The notes below the pieces were generated by a model. That model did not search any database. It saw only the letters and a list, made by a program, of their open reading frames with translations, and had not been told where the DNA came from. A DNA stretch of 59,464 bases from DATAEK01 sp036258055 (GTDB taxonomy: Bacteria > Acidobacteriota > Vicinamibacteria > Vicinamibacterales > 2-12-FULL-66-21): NCBI GenBank assembly GCA_036258055.1, contig DATAEK010000393.1:1-59464 (forward strand), given 5' to 3'. Below, one piece after another: positions 10,712 through 19,903 of this stretch (positions within the stretch are counted from its first letter, which is position 1; each line of letters starts with the position of its first letter). A program made the translations under genes and the position numbers.

Positions 10712-11799
10712 CGCGCGAGGTTGAGGTTGCGCGGCGTCACCTCGAAGGACACCGCATAATCTGGAACGGCATGATCGCTGCCTCTGGATTTGCCCGGATT
10801 CGTCCAGAGCGTCGTATCAGTGCCGCGTAGCGCCACCTGACCGACCTGCATGCGAATCGTCGCGCGGATCTTCCTCACCCGGAGGAGATCCGAGTCGAAC
10901 TGATTCACCCCGTAGCCGCAGAACGGACCATCGGTGAGGATTGCCGGCGGCAGGGCCGCGAGCGATCCGTCCGTCGACGCCAGCACAGTCGTATTGAGCA
11001 GGTTGCCGGTGGCGTCGTAGAGGCAGTTGGCGGTCCCCGCCGGCGGTTTCGGCGAGATCGGCGGGTCCGGATCGCCGAAGTAGCTGAATTGGAGATCGAC
11101 GACGTTGTCGACGAGTGCGACGTCGTGGCTGCCGCCGTCGTACATCTTCAGTTGATTGGTGTTGCGATCGAGGTAGTAGGTCGCCGCGTGAGCCTGTGTC
11201 ACCGTCGCACCGGTATCGTACGGATAGCTGAGATCCTGACCGCGGTGCTGGAGGTGCGCCGCGTCGTCCTGCACCTGCGTCACCTCGAACACATCGAAGT
11301 GTCCGCTGGTGTCGAAGATGATGACCTCCATCCCCTCTGTGAACCCGCACAGCTCCTGACCGCTCGGGCAGTTCGCCTGCTCGGTGACCTTCAGCTCCGC
11401 CGACACGTTCGGCATGGGCTGACTGATCGTCGTCTGCGAGTAGGTGTTGGGGATGTACATGATCGTGATCGCGTCCGGCCTGAAGACCGTGGCGTCGTCG
11501 GGCGACAGGCGTCCCCAACGCCGGGGAAGGATGGGCGCGAAGAAGAAGTTCAGTGAGCCGGTCACCGACCCCTGATACGTGCCCGCTCCGACCATCACGA
11601 GTTCCCTGAACAGCGTCTCGGAGCCTACCCGCATGCGCTGCTGCAGATCCGCGACCTCGGGTTGGACCTGCGCCGTGCCCTGCGACGGATTCATCAGGCT
11701 GAAGATCGCGCCGGTCACGGTCAGCATGATCGCCGCCGAGACAAGCAGCTCGATGAGCGAGTAGCCCGCTTCCGACTCGAGACGCGTCGCGGCGCTCAT
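10708..11799 (-). CDS. pilW: PilW-type minor pilin
   Basis: A 363-residue prepilin. The start is taken as the ATG at 11799, which overlaps the stop of the upstream gene (ATGA) and gives a short leader MSAATRLESEAG followed by YSLIELLVSAAIMLTVTGAI, the prepilin peptidase site with Glu at mature position 5. An open frame extends further upstream, but only as a shadow of the preceding gene. The large C-terminal domain is beta-rich and contains several cysteines. Its role is as a tip minor pilin, after PilW homologues. Confidence 0.88.
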   Translation of the reverse strand: MSAATRLESEAGYSLIELLVSAAIMLTVTGAIFSLMNPSQGTAQVQPEVADLQQRMRVGSETLFRELVMVGAGTYQGSVTGSLNFFFAPILPRRWGRLSPDDATVFRPDAITIMYIPNTYSQTTISQPMPNVSAELKVTEQANCPSGQELCGFTEGMEVIIFDTSGHFDVFEVTQVQDDAAHLQHRGQDLSYPYDTGATVTQAHAATYYLDRNTNQLKMYDGGSHDVALVDNVVDLQFSYFGDPDPPISPKPPAGTANCLYDATGNLLNTTVLASTDGSLAALPPAILTDGPFCGYGVNQFDSDLLRVRKIRATIRMQVGQVALRGTDTTLWTNPGKSRGSDHAVPDYAVSFEVTPRNLNLAR

Positions 11800-12377
11800 G
11801 ACGCCTTCCTCGTTTTCACCGTGATGAGCAGCGCGTCGCCGGCCATCCGCGTCCGCGTCCACTGAGACGCAACGCGCGCGTTCTCGTTCGAGATCGGCGT
11901 CACCAGCACCTCGACGACCAGCGTGTTGTTCGGATTTGAAGGCAGCGGCTGAATCAACCACCGGCGGATGTAGACCGCGGTGGCTGGCGGCGTCAGGCCC
12001 GTGCCCACCCAGTTGCCCTGCGCGTCCACGTAGTCCACGAATCCGGCCGTGTTCCGCTCGAGAGAGTCGTCGGGCGACGCGTTCAGCCCCGTGCCGTTCT
12101 GCGCAAGCGGATAGACAGTCAGGTTGGTGCTGACATCGGTGACCGGCAGCCCTAGCCCGTCCTTGTCGAACCCCCACGTCAGCGAGCGGATCTGCTCGAG
12201 CTTCTGCGCCGCCAGAATGGTCGTGAACGACTGCCCGCGCGCCATGACATTGATGCGCGTCGACGCCGCGAAGAGCTGCGCGACACCGAGCGACACGACG
12301 GTCAGCAGCCCCATCGCCACGGCGACTTCGACGATGCTGAAGCCGCGCTCACTGGAGCTGTACTTTGCCTGCCGCAT
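11796..12377 (-). CDS. pilV: PilV-type minor pilin
   Basis: A 193-residue prepilin with leader ending SSERG and the cleavage/helix segment FSIVEVAVAMGLLTVVSLGV. After the helix comes the PilV-like ARGQSFTTILAAQKLEQIRS pattern. It overlaps the upstream FimT-type gene by 29 nt and the downstream pilW by 4 nt. It is processed by PilD encoded at 14561-15337. Confidence 0.88.
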   Translation of the reverse strand: MRQAKYSSSERGFSIVEVAVAMGLLTVVSLGVAQLFAASTRINVMARGQSFTTILAAQKLEQIRSLTWGFDKDGLGLPVTDVSTNLTVYPLAQNGTGLNASPDDSLERNTAGFVDYVDAQGNWVGTGLTPPATAVYIRRWLIQPLPSNPNNTLVVEVLVTPISNENARVASQWTRTRMAGDALLITVKTRKAS

Positions 12378-12900
12378 TGACCGTCACCGTCTTTGATTTG
12401 CCGTTGCGTGTCACCGTGATCGTCACGGTCGATTCAATCGCCTGGGGGTTGCCGGAGACGACCGTGTAGGCCGTGCCATCAGGCCGGAACTCGAGATTCG
12501 CACTGGTCACGGTCACGTCATTGAGCAGCGGGTGGACCGGGCCGTCGAAGTTCGGCCGCGTCATCAGATCGGCGTCAGGAGCGGGAAAGGGATAGGCGCT
12601 CTCAAGGCACCGATTGCTGTCGTTGTCTGTCCCCGCGTCGCCGAGGACTTCGACCGTGCGGAAGAAGCCGGTGGCCGGGCAATTGGTACGAACGCGCAGA
12701 TTGCGGTTGACGGTCACGGCCTTGAGCCGCGCCGTCTGCAGCTCGCGCTCGACTTCCCGAGCCGCGGTGTTCAGCTTCGCGCCGTCGGTGACGTTGGCGA
12801 TGAGAGGCACCGAAATGGCCATCAACGTGCCGGCCAGAGCGACGACCATCATCAGTTCCGTCAGCGAGAAACCGTGTTCCGATGTCGAGCGATCCACCAT
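12349..12900 (-). CDS. fimT: FimT/GspH-type minor pilin
   Basis: A 183-residue prepilin, first gene of the tip-complex operon. The leader MVDRSTSEHG precedes FSLTELMMVVALAGTLMAIS, and the region AAREVERELQTARLKAVTVN is the GspH/FimT motif. A GAGGG ribosome binding site lies 6 nt before the ATG at 12900. FimT-like proteins prime pilus assembly and in some bacteria bind DNA during uptake; nothing here decides between those roles. The 128-nt spacer to the next gene upstream must hold its promoter, but no clear one was found. Confidence 0.87.
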   Translation of the reverse strand: MVDRSTSEHGFSLTELMMVVALAGTLMAISVPLIANVTDGAKLNTAAREVERELQTARLKAVTVNRNLRVRTNCPATGFFRTVEVLGDAGTDNDSNRCLESAYPFPAPDADLMTRPNFDGPVHPLLNDVTVTSANLEFRPDGTAYTVVSGNPQAIESTVTITVTRNGKSKTVTVNAAGKVQLQ

Positions 12901-13028
12901 CTCGACCCTCGGTCGAGCAATGGTGCTGCCAAGCGGGTCAACTGATTCGGCGAGTACGAGTTAGGCGGACAATTCGCGAGGGCGATTACAACTCTGTTCG
13001 TGAGCGCATGTTCCGATTTGCAACCGGT

Positions 13029-14309
13029 CTAACACTTCTGCGCGACCGTTGGGCGCACCGGCAAAATGACGACGAGGCGAGCACCGCCGCCGTCAACATT
13101 TCCCCCCGAGACACGTCCGTTGTGCGTGACGACGATCTTCTGCACCAGCGCGAGGCCGAGGCCGGTGCCACGCGCTTTGGTCGTGAAGAACGGCCGGAAC
13201 ATCCTCGGCGCAACGGCCGGATCGACGCCGGGTCCGTTGTCGGTCACGGCGATGCGCAGCATCCCCTGGGCCCGATCGCGGGCACCTTCGATGCTGATTC
13301 GCGGCGGGAGCTTGGCGTCGATGCACGCCTCGAGCGCATTGCGGCACAGATTGCTGAACGCCTGACGCAGGAGGATCTCGTCTCCCTCGACCTCACCGTA
13401 TTCGCCGGTTACCGTGACGTCGCCGCCGCGCGCGCGGACGTCGCCGCGGATCTCGTCGGCGGCGCGGTCGGCAATGGCTCGCATCTCCACGGGTGTCAGC
13501 GTGAGCTCCGCCGGCTTCGCGAAATTGAGAAAGTTCGTGACGACCTGACCGAGCGCCTCGGTTTCGTCGCGAATCGCCTGGAGGTACGGCCGGTATTCAT
13601 CGGGGAGCTTTTCAGGCTCGACGAGTCGCGCGTAGCCGTGAATCGTGGCCAGACCGTTGCGGAATTCGTGCGCGATGCCGGCGGTCAGCTCCCCCAGGCG
13701 CGCGAGGCTGTCCTTGAGCCGCAGCTGCTCTTCGAGCTCCACCACGTCGCTGAGATCGGTGAAGAGACAAATGACGCCGTGCGCCGCGCCCGTCTCGTCG
13801 CGAATCGGCGAGGCCGTGACACCAAGATACGACGCCCGCCCTTCACGTGGCTTGAGCGACACCGATCGCCTGACGATCGCGCGACCCGTCCTCCGGCACT
13901 CGTCGAGGACGTCGCCCAGTGATTCGGCCCCGTGCAGGACGGTTCGGAATGCCCCGTCTCGATCGGCGTCGGACAAGCCAAGCAGGCGCATCGCCGCCGG
14001 GTTCAGCGTGCGCACGTCGCCATGCTCGTCGACGACCAGCAGACCCGACGTCATGCTCGCGATGATTTCTCCGCTCAGCCGCTCGGATGCCTCGGCGCGC
14101 GCTTTCATGGCGCGCTCCTGCGTGCGAAGCTTGGCGAGCGCCTCCTCCATCGCCGACGCCATGAAGGCGGTCTCCGCGCCCTCCTTGCGACCGTCGCGCG
14201 TGGCCTGGCGCGCCGCCGTCACGAACTTCGCAACGGCAAAAGCCAGCACCCCAACGAGGGCCGCGACGATGGCGGTGAGGCCGAGGAAGAGGTAGCCGGA
14301 GTGGGTCAT
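13029..14309 (-). CDS. PAS-domain sensor histidine kinase, NtrB-like
   Basis: A 426-residue kinase with one N-terminal membrane helix (YLFLGLTAIVAALVGVLAFAV), a coiled-coil linker, a PAS domain (SGLLVVDEHGDVRTLNPAA to the DLSDVVELEEQL end), the HisKA box AGIAHEFRNGLATIHGY with the phospho-acceptor His near residue 213, and the ATPase motifs FSNLCRNALEAC, VTDNGPGVD and GTGLGLALVQKI. No response regulator is adjacent, so it may feed PilR encoded 8 kb upstream (inference). It lies between pilD and the minor pilin operon, separated from pilD by a large heptamer palindrome. Confidence 0.9.
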   Translation of the reverse strand: MTHSGYLFLGLTAIVAALVGVLAFAVAKFVTAARQATRDGRKEGAETAFMASAMEEALAKLRTQERAMKARAEASERLSGEIIASMTSGLLVVDEHGDVRTLNPAAMRLLGLSDADRDGAFRTVLHGAESLGDVLDECRRTGRAIVRRSVSLKPREGRASYLGVTASPIRDETGAAHGVICLFTDLSDVVELEEQLRLKDSLARLGELTAGIAHEFRNGLATIHGYARLVEPEKLPDEYRPYLQAIRDETEALGQVVTNFLNFAKPAELTLTPVEMRAIADRAADEIRGDVRARGGDVTVTGEYGEVEGDEILLRQAFSNLCRNALEACIDAKLPPRISIEGARDRAQGMLRIAVTDNGPGVDPAVAPRMFRPFFTTKARGTGLGLALVQKIVVTHNGRVSGGNVDGGGARLVVILPVRPTVAQKC

Positions 14310-14315
14310 ATCTCA

Positions 14316-14563
14316 GTCGCTAGTCGGACGGTCGGCAGTCGTCAGTCACAGTCGGCAGACAGTCGACTGTCGACAGTCGGGAGTCGACAGTCAGTCGGCA
14401 TTCGTCGGGTTGCAATCGACAGTCGGTGGACAGTCGACCGTCGGGTTCAATCGCCAGTCGGCGGCATCGGCAATCAACTGAGGAGTGCGACTGCCGACCT
14501 CCACCGTCGACTGTCTGCCGACTGCGACCGCCGACTGCCGACTGCCGACTGCCGACTCTCTCA
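14316..14563. repeat. heptamer palindrome H2, word CAGTCGN
   Basis: The spacer between pilD and the PAS kinase. The left part is made of AGTCG-containing units spaced mostly 7 nt apart; the right part is their reverse complement, ending in consecutive CGACTGC copies at about 14531-14560. The two arms could pair over more than 100 nt with mismatches. No open frame of note crosses it. Confidence 0.85.
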
Positions 14564-15337
14564 ATATCCATACATCCCCGCATACCACGCCGCAATGCGG
14601 TCACCCTGGAGCGAGGCCAACAGCCCGGCAAGGGCCAGGAAAGTGCCGTACGGGAGCGCGTACTTCATGTCGCCGCGGCGCGTGGCGATGAGACCGAGGC
14701 CGATGATGGCGCCGGTGATCGACGAGAAGACGAGCGTGATGAGCACGAGCTTCCAGCCGAGGAAAGCGCCGATCATCCCGAGCATCTTTACGTCTCCGCC
14801 TCCCATGCCTTCCTGACCGGCGAACCGGTAGTAGGCCTCGCCGATCAGCCACAGAACTCCGCCACCGATCAGGATTCCGATCAGCGACGATAGCGGTCCC
14901 GGCGGCAGCAGCAGGCTCAATGCAAAACCGATCACGATGCCCGGCAGCGTGATGACGTTCGGCAGGAGATGGTGCTCCAGGTCGATCGCGAAGAGAACGA
15001 TCATCGCGCTGGCGAAAAGCAGCCTGGGCACCAGAATCGGATCCAATCCGAACACGTAGTAGTGCACGAGAAACACCGCCATCGTGATCAGCTCGACGAT
15101 GGGGTAGCGCATCGAGATCGGCGCATGGCATTTGCGGCAGCGTCCGCCCAGAACCAGGTAGCTGACGACGGGGATGTTGTCGATCCATTGAAGGGCCGTG
15201 TCGCACTGCGGGCAGCGCGAGGCCGGCGAGACCACCGAACGGCCGAGCGGGATGCGATAGATGCAAACGTTCAGGAAGCTCCCGACGGCCAGCCCCAGGA
15301 GGGCCAGCGCCACGATGGCAGCGGTTTCGGCGGTCAT
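14561..15337 (-). CDS. pilD: prepilin peptidase / N-methyltransferase PilD
   Basis: A 258-residue polytopic membrane protease (A24 family) that cuts leader peptides from pilins and minor pilins and methylates the new N-terminus. The N-terminal methylase domain carries the zinc-binding CPQC and CRKC pairs; the catalytic aspartates lie in FAIDLEHHLLPN and GMGGGDVKMLG. It overlaps the upstream TPR gene by 4 nt and ends the ABC/TPR/pilD operon. Substrates in this window are three pilins and four minor pilins. Confidence 0.96.
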   Translation of the reverse strand: MTAETAAIVALALLGLAVGSFLNVCIYRIPLGRSVVSPASRCPQCDTALQWIDNIPVVSYLVLGGRCRKCHAPISMRYPIVELITMAVFLVHYYVFGLDPILVPRLLFASAMIVLFAIDLEHHLLPNVITLPGIVIGFALSLLLPPGPLSSLIGILIGGGVLWLIGEAYYRFAGQEGMGGGDVKMLGMIGAFLGWKLVLITLVFSSITGAIIGLGLIATRRGDMKYALPYGTFLALAGLLASLQGDRIAAWYAGMYGY

Positions 15338-16230
15338 CGCGGGAGCCGCCGCAGGTCGGGCAGCGGGTACAGCGGTGACCGCTCGGAGAGGCGCACCTGA
15401 CCGGTGTCGGGGTCGAGGACGTAGGGATTGCGAGCGGGATCCACGGGCACACCGGGGAGCACGCGGCGGCGAACGAAGCTGTCCCAGGTGAGACGTTCAC
15501 CGGCTGGCGGCGGCATCCTGCCGACGATCGCGGTGAGCTCGTCGATCTGATCCATCGCGTCGAGCTGCAGCAGGCTGCGTTGGGCCGTGCGCCGGAGCCA
15601 TTGCTGATCGGACTGCAGGATCTGCTGCCACACGATCCGCGCCGATCCCCGATCGTGCTCGGTCAGCATCGCCGCGGCCAGCGGCCGGATCCAGTTGGGC
15701 GCATCCGGCTGGCTGGCGGACCGTTCGAACCATTCCGCGGCTTTGCCGGGATTCTGGAGGTGCCAGTACTGCACGAAGGCGATGTCGTGGTAGTACTGCC
15801 ACTTCCCTGGCTGCGCCGCTATGCCCTTCTCGAGGAGCGCAATGGCCTGATCCGGGCGCCCGGGACCTCCGGGGTACTGTTCGCTCAGGAAGATCGCGCC
15901 GAAGCGGTAGGCGATCGTGAAATAGGGATCGAGCGACGTCGTCAGGTCGAGGAGCGGGTACAGCAGATCGTAGCGGCGGACCCGGTCGGTCGAACGCCGC
16001 GTCCCGCCGTAGTGCTGAATCGCTCGAATCCAGTAGACGTCCGCGGCCATCGCATCGAACTCGAGCGCCAGGCGCGCGAGCGCGGGACCCGATCGCACGT
16101 AGAGCACGTCGTCGGTCGCACGGTGTTCGGGCTGATACCAGCGATCCCGCGCAATCTGAAGCGCGATGGCGACGCCAATCGCCAGCGCGGCGCCGGCGAG
16201 CGCGATCGGATGTCCGCGCCGCTCGCTCAC
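15334..16230 (-). CDS. TPR-like periplasmic or membrane protein, positional counterpart of PilG
   Basis: A 298-residue protein with one N-terminal hydrophobic helix (PIALAGAALAIGVAIALQIA), then helical repeats resembling TPRs (LLYPLLDLTTSLDPYFTIAY, AIALLEKGIAAQPGKWQYY, AAEWFERSASQPDAPNW). It overlaps the ABC permease (4 nt) and pilD (4 nt). In Myxococcus xanthus, PilG, PilH and PilI lie between pilA and pilD and are needed for pilus formation; this gene with the next two fits that arrangement. Sequence identity to PilG was not tested. Confidence 0.75.
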   Translation of the reverse strand: MSERRGHPIALAGAALAIGVAIALQIARDRWYQPEHRATDDVLYVRSGPALARLALEFDAMAADVYWIRAIQHYGGTRRSTDRVRRYDLLYPLLDLTTSLDPYFTIAYRFGAIFLSEQYPGGPGRPDQAIALLEKGIAAQPGKWQYYHDIAFVQYWHLQNPGKAAEWFERSASQPDAPNWIRPLAAAMLTEHDRGSARIVWQQILQSDQQWLRRTAQRSLLQLDAMDQIDELTAIVGRMPPPAGERLTWDSFVRRRVLPGVPVDPARNPYVLDPDTGQVRLSERSPLYPLPDLRRLPR

Positions 16231-17033
16231 TTGAAATCCCGCCGCGAGAAGATGAACGTCGCAACCAGCAACAGCGCCGCGATGTAGGCCGCACCGTAGA
16301 GCGACGTCGCGAGCACGTATCCCGCCGGCACCGGCAGGCCGTGGACGACCTGCGTTTTGACATCGAACGCAGAGAGGTCAGGCAGCACGTGATACAGGCC
16401 GCGAGCGAGCCACGCCGCGGGCCGCGAGGCGACCACTTGTTCGAAGTTGCGCAGGTCCGCATTGAAGTGCCCCGCGATGTACAGCCCGAACGTCAGCGCC
16501 GCGGAGAGGAGTGGTGTCGAGAACGTGGAGAAGAAGAGCGCGATCGCCGTGATGATCATGAGCTCGACGAAGATGAGCAGCACGGCCTCGAGCAGCCGCG
16601 GGTCCACACCCGGCGCGTCCCAGCCGGCCTTGAACTCCGCCGACTCCATCCACGTCATGTATCCGAGCACGAGATACAGCGCGGCGGTCATCACGGCGAT
16701 GTTGACCGCGAGCGTCAGCACCAGGCCCGCGTACTTCCCGGCGATGAATTGCGGGCGGCTAATCGGTTTCGAGAGCAGCGAGTAGATGCTGCGGCGCTCG
16801 ACCTCCTTGGACACGAGCCCGATGCCGATGAAGATCGCGATGAACAGGCCAAATAGCGCGATGGCACCCAGCCCGAGGTCCTTGATGATCTTCATGTCCT
16901 GCCCGGCCGTCAGCTGGCCGAGGAGATACGACGCGGATATCAGCAGGATCGCGAAGAAAACCAGGTTGTAGAGGACCCGATCCCGCACGGATTCCCTGAA
17001 CACGCTGACGGCAATCCACCTAACGGCGGCCAC
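16227..17033 (-). CDS. ABC-2-type permease, PilI-like
   Basis: A 268-residue membrane protein with about six hydrophobic helices (VLYNLVFFAILLISASYLL, LGAIALFGLFIAIFIGIGLV, LVLTLAVNIAVMTAALYLVL, LIFVELMIITAIALFF, YIAALLLVATFIFS), the layout of an ABC-2 permease. The start is GTG at 17033 after a GGAGG site, overlapping the ATPase gene by 14 nt; the frame extends upstream only as a shadow. It forms a transporter with the neighbouring ATPase. Its substrate is unknown; in Myxococcus the equivalent pair is required for pilus assembly. Confidence 0.85.
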   Translation of the reverse strand: MAAVRWIAVSVFRESVRDRVLYNLVFFAILLISASYLLGQLTAGQDMKIIKDLGLGAIALFGLFIAIFIGIGLVSKEVERRSIYSLLSKPISRPQFIAGKYAGLVLTLAVNIAVMTAALYLVLGYMTWMESAEFKAGWDAPGVDPRLLEAVLLIFVELMIITAIALFFSTFSTPLLSAALTFGLYIAGHFNADLRNFEQVVASRPAAWLARGLYHVLPDLSAFDVKTQVVHGLPVPAGYVLATSLYGAAYIAALLLVATFIFSRRDFK

Positions 17034-17997
17034 TCGAGGCCTCCACGGCGTCCGGCTGTCGTGCACCAGCGCCGGTCTCGGCGACACGTTGCACGAAGAA
17101 GTCCTCCAGCGTGTCCTGCAGCGGGCTGAGCGACACGAGCGAGGCGCCCGTGGCGGTGATTTCGGCGACCACGCGCTCGGGCGGCGTCTCGAGCGGCAGC
17201 TCGAACGCATAACGTCCCGGAGAGATCTCCGTCATTCGCGTCGCCGTGACGCGCGCCGCGACCTCGGGCTTGACGTTGGTGGCGACGAGCTCCCAGCCTT
17301 TGACGCGGTCGCCGAGGATGTCTGTCAGCCGCCCGGAGGCAGCGAGCCGTCCCTTCGCGACGACGCCGACACGGCTGCAGAGCGATTCCGCATCCGAGAG
17401 AATGTGCGAGCTGAAGAACACCGTGCGGCCCTGATCGCGCAGCTCGAGGATCAACGAGCGAACCTCCCGCCGACCGAGCGGGTCGAGGCCGGACATGGGC
17501 TCGTCGAGGAACACGACCTCAGGATCGTTCAGGAGCGCCTGCGCAATCCCGACGCGCTGAATCATGCCCTTCGAGAACTTGCGGAGCTGAAGCCGACGCT
17601 CGGCGCCAATGCCGACCTTGTCGAGGAGGGTCATTGCCCGGCGCTTCTGATCCTCGGGGCCGTAGCCGAATAGCCGCGCGAAGTAGGTGAGCAGTTCCTC
17701 GGCGGTGAGGTAGTCGTAGAAGTAGGGGTTCTCGGGAAGATAGCCGATGCGCTGGCGCGCGGCGACATCACCAACGGGACGGCCGAGGATCTCTGCGGTC
17801 CCGGAGGTTGGATAAATCAGCTGCATCAGCAGCTTCAGCGTCGTCGTCTTTCCGGCGCCGTTCGGACCGAGAAAGCCGAACACCTCCCCGGGATCGACCT
17901 GGAGCGAGAGCTGATCGAGCGCGCGGTACGGCCGCTTGCGCCAGAACCCGATCGCGTAGTCCTTCGTCAGGTTGTCGATGCGGATAGCTGGCGGCAT
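17020..17997 (-). CDS. ABC transporter ATPase, PilH-like
   Basis: A 325-residue ATP-binding subunit with Walker A GPNGAGKTT (residues 44-52), the Q-loop region RIGYLPENPYFYDYLT, signature FSKGMIQRVGIAQALL, Walker B PEVVFLDEPMSGLDPLG and the switch His in FFSSHIL. The C-terminal 80 residues form the small extra domain typical of ABC-2 exporters. It is coupled to the permease downstream and 7 nt from the disulfide oxidase gene upstream. Together with the permease and TPR protein it occupies the pilA-pilD interval, as PilGHI does in Myxococcus. Confidence 0.93.
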   Translation of the reverse strand: MPPAIRIDNLTKDYAIGFWRKRPYRALDQLSLQVDPGEVFGFLGPNGAGKTTTLKLLMQLIYPTSGTAEILGRPVGDVAARQRIGYLPENPYFYDYLTAEELLTYFARLFGYGPEDQKRRAMTLLDKVGIGAERRLQLRKFSKGMIQRVGIAQALLNDPEVVFLDEPMSGLDPLGRREVRSLILELRDQGRTVFFSSHILSDAESLCSRVGVVAKGRLAASGRLTDILGDRVKGWELVATNVKPEVAARVTATRMTEISPGRYAFELPLETPPERVVAEITATGASLVSLSPLQDTLEDFFVQRVAETGAGARQPDAVEASSGRR

Positions 17998-18004
17998 GTC
18001 CGCG

Positions 18005-19213
18005 TCACTTGGCGCGCTTCAACTCCAGTTCGAGGAGGGCTTCGAAGACCGGCGCCGGAACCATGCCGGCGATCAGGCGGCCGTCGATGAAGAAGGTCGG
18101 CGTGGACTTCGCGCCGAGGAGCGCCCCCATGCCCGCATCGTTCTTGACCTCGACCAGCGCTTTCTCGTATCGCGCGTCGAAATCCGTGATGCCGGCGACC
18201 GTGCGGGCGGCGTCCTTCACCTGCTCGGGTGTGAGCTGCGGCGGACCCTGATTCGTGAAGAGCCAGGCTTCCAGGCGCTCGGCAGAGCCGTCGTTCTTGG
18301 CGCGCGCCATGACCACGGCCGCCGCGGCCTCGCATGCGGCGCGATGTGCACCGCCGGGCGCCGCCGAGTTGCACTCCGGATCCAGCGGGAAGTGCTTGAG
18401 GACGAATTTCACACCCTGCGCCTTGTACTTCTCGAGAATAGGACCGTACGCCTCATACGACTGCCGGCAGGGCGGGCATTGGTAGTCGTTGAACTTCACG
18501 ACGAGCACCTTCGCGCCGTCGCTCAGGATCGGCATGTCCACCTTCGGCTGCATGTCGAACCAACGCTCGACCTCGCTGCGCTGCTGATCGGTGAGCGGCT
18601 GATAGGATGCCGTCGCCGACGCGGCCGGTATCGTCCCAGGCCCGCCCTCACGCGGGAAAGCAGTTGCCACGAGCGCGCCGCCAACGACGAAGAGGAGCGC
18701 GATGGCGAGCGCAGCCGGACTGGCCAGCATCGAACGGACGTCGTGCAGAGCACGGCGAGGCAGTGTAGTCATGGGGAATGGAGTCGCGCCGCCCGAGACG
18801 ATGAACAGACCGATGACGGCCACGTAGGTCACGGCGCAGAGAATGCAGAACGTATGCAGAACGAAATAGGATCCGTACGCGAGATACAGCACCATCGCGA
18901 GCGCAAGCGTCGACAGTGCGAAAACGTAGCCTGGTGTGCTCTCCCCTGCTGACGGATCGCGCCGCCCTCCGAAGAACGACAGAGACAACACCAGCGCGAA
19001 GAAGAAGAGCCCGATCACGGCGACCGGCACGCCCCAGAGACTGCCGTAATGGCTCAGATACGCCTGCGTGCAGCTCACCGTGGAGCTCACATCGCAGAAG
19101 CTCGTGTAGCCGCGGTCCGTCAGCAGCTGGTAGTGCACGTAGGTCGACGTCGCTGACGAAGCGAGGCCCAACGCGGAGAACCCAATCAGCTTGGTTCGCG
19201 TTCCCGGGGTCAT
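18005..19213 (-). CDS. VKOR-DsbA fusion, periplasmic disulfide-forming oxidoreductase
   Basis: About 402 residues from the ATG at 19213 (an upstream in-frame GTG at 19288 is possible; neither has a strong ribosome binding site). The N-terminal half is a vitamin K epoxide reductase homologue with four or more helices, the loop cysteine pair CDVSSTVSC and the active CILC. The C-terminal half is a DsbA/thioredoxin-4 domain with CPPC (YQCPPCRQS) and a cis-Pro segment TPTFFIDG. Such fusions pass electrons from exported protein thiols to quinone. It lies directly downstream of three pilin genes whose products each carry a cysteine pair, so pilins are likely substrates (inference). Confidence 0.92.
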   Translation of the reverse strand: MTPGTRTKLIGFSALGLASSATSTYVHYQLLTDRGYTSFCDVSSTVSCTQAYLSHYGSLWGVPVAVIGLFFFALVLSLSFFGGRRDPSAGESTPGYVFALSTLALAMVLYLAYGSYFVLHTFCILCAVTYVAVIGLFIVSGGATPFPMTTLPRRALHDVRSMLASPAALAIALLFVVGGALVATAFPREGGPGTIPAASATASYQPLTDQQRSEVERWFDMQPKVDMPILSDGAKVLVVKFNDYQCPPCRQSYEAYGPILEKYKAQGVKFVLKHFPLDPECNSAAPGGAHRAACEAAAAVVMARAKNDGSAERLEAWLFTNQGPPQLTPEQVKDAARTVAGITDFDARYEKALVEVKNDAGMGALLGAKSTPTFFIDGRLIAGMVPAPVFEALLELELKRAK

Positions 19214-19355
19214 CGAAATGGCACGTGCCGCCCCCTTCGAGGGACTCGTCGTGCTACGGCCGGAAGTCGGCGAGGGTGAAGATTTCACTCGAGTGGTTCA
19301 GTTGTACCGCGCGTGCGGTGTTCGGTCAAGGCTCATCGAGCAGAGGCACTCGCGC

Positions 19356-19877
19356 CTACTTCAACTCGCTTCCGTGCGGCGGCGCACCGGTCTCGGGCAT
19401 ATTGCCGGTGAATGTCCCGGTGTCAGCGAAGATGACCCGATCGGTGTTCGTGCCGAAGAACCGGGTGCCGGTAATGCCCGGGCTCGTCGGATCGGCGGTG
19501 ATCTGATAGCCGGAGACCGGCACGACGCTCGTGCACGTCTGGGGCGCGTCCTGCGCCTCCGTGCCCGCCATCTTGATCAGGTATCCGCTCTTCACCAGCT
19601 CGTCACTCTGCGTGAGATCTGGGCTCAAATACGGCGCGCCGCTACCGGGAGCGGGCGTGCCCAGACTCGACAGCGTCGGCGCGTACATCTGGTGCCCGCA
19701 GGTCTGCATGTAGGCGAACTGGGCCTGGTTGATCGCTTCGAGCGCGGCGACGGCCGCGGCCTCCGCGCCGCGAACGCGCGCATACCGGTACCCGGCGAGC
19801 GCGAACGACAGCAGAATCCCCAGGACCGCGATGACGATCAGCAGTTCGAGCAGCGTGAAGCCGCGCGCGTTCCGCAC
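19356..19877 (-). CDS. type IV pilin-like protein 3
   Basis: A 173-residue prepilin with a five-residue leader MRNAR-G then FTLLELLIVIAVLGILLSFA and Glu at mature position 5. The globular domain differs from the two upstream pilins and has two cysteines (YMQTCGHQ and APQTCTS) probably forming a disulfide. It shares only short motifs with pilins 1 and 2 (YLSPDL, SGYLIKM, PPHG). It is a pseudopilin or accessory pilin within the pilin cluster. A TCCGGTAAAGCCGGA palindrome lies just upstream. Confidence 0.9.
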   Translation of the reverse strand: MRNARGFTLLELLIVIAVLGILLSFALAGYRYARVRGAEAAAVAALEAINQAQFAYMQTCGHQMYAPTLSSLGTPAPGSGAPYLSPDLTQSDELVKSGYLIKMAGTEAQDAPQTCTSVVPVSGYQITADPTSPGITGTRFFGTNTDRVIFADTGTFTGNMPETGAPPHGSELK

Positions 19878-19903
19878 GTCTTCAGCTTAGCATCGCGGGT
19901 CAC

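Noticed and set aside
12917..12931. TGGCAGCACCATTGC on the minus strand, a good sigma-54 consensus match before fimT
   Set aside because: Transcription would begin about 5 nt before the start codon and cut off the ribosome binding site, so it is probably chance unless the start is elsewhere.
14316..14563. Possible CRISPR array because of short repeated units
   Set aside because: Units are only 7 nt, degenerate, with no unique spacers and no cas genes nearby.
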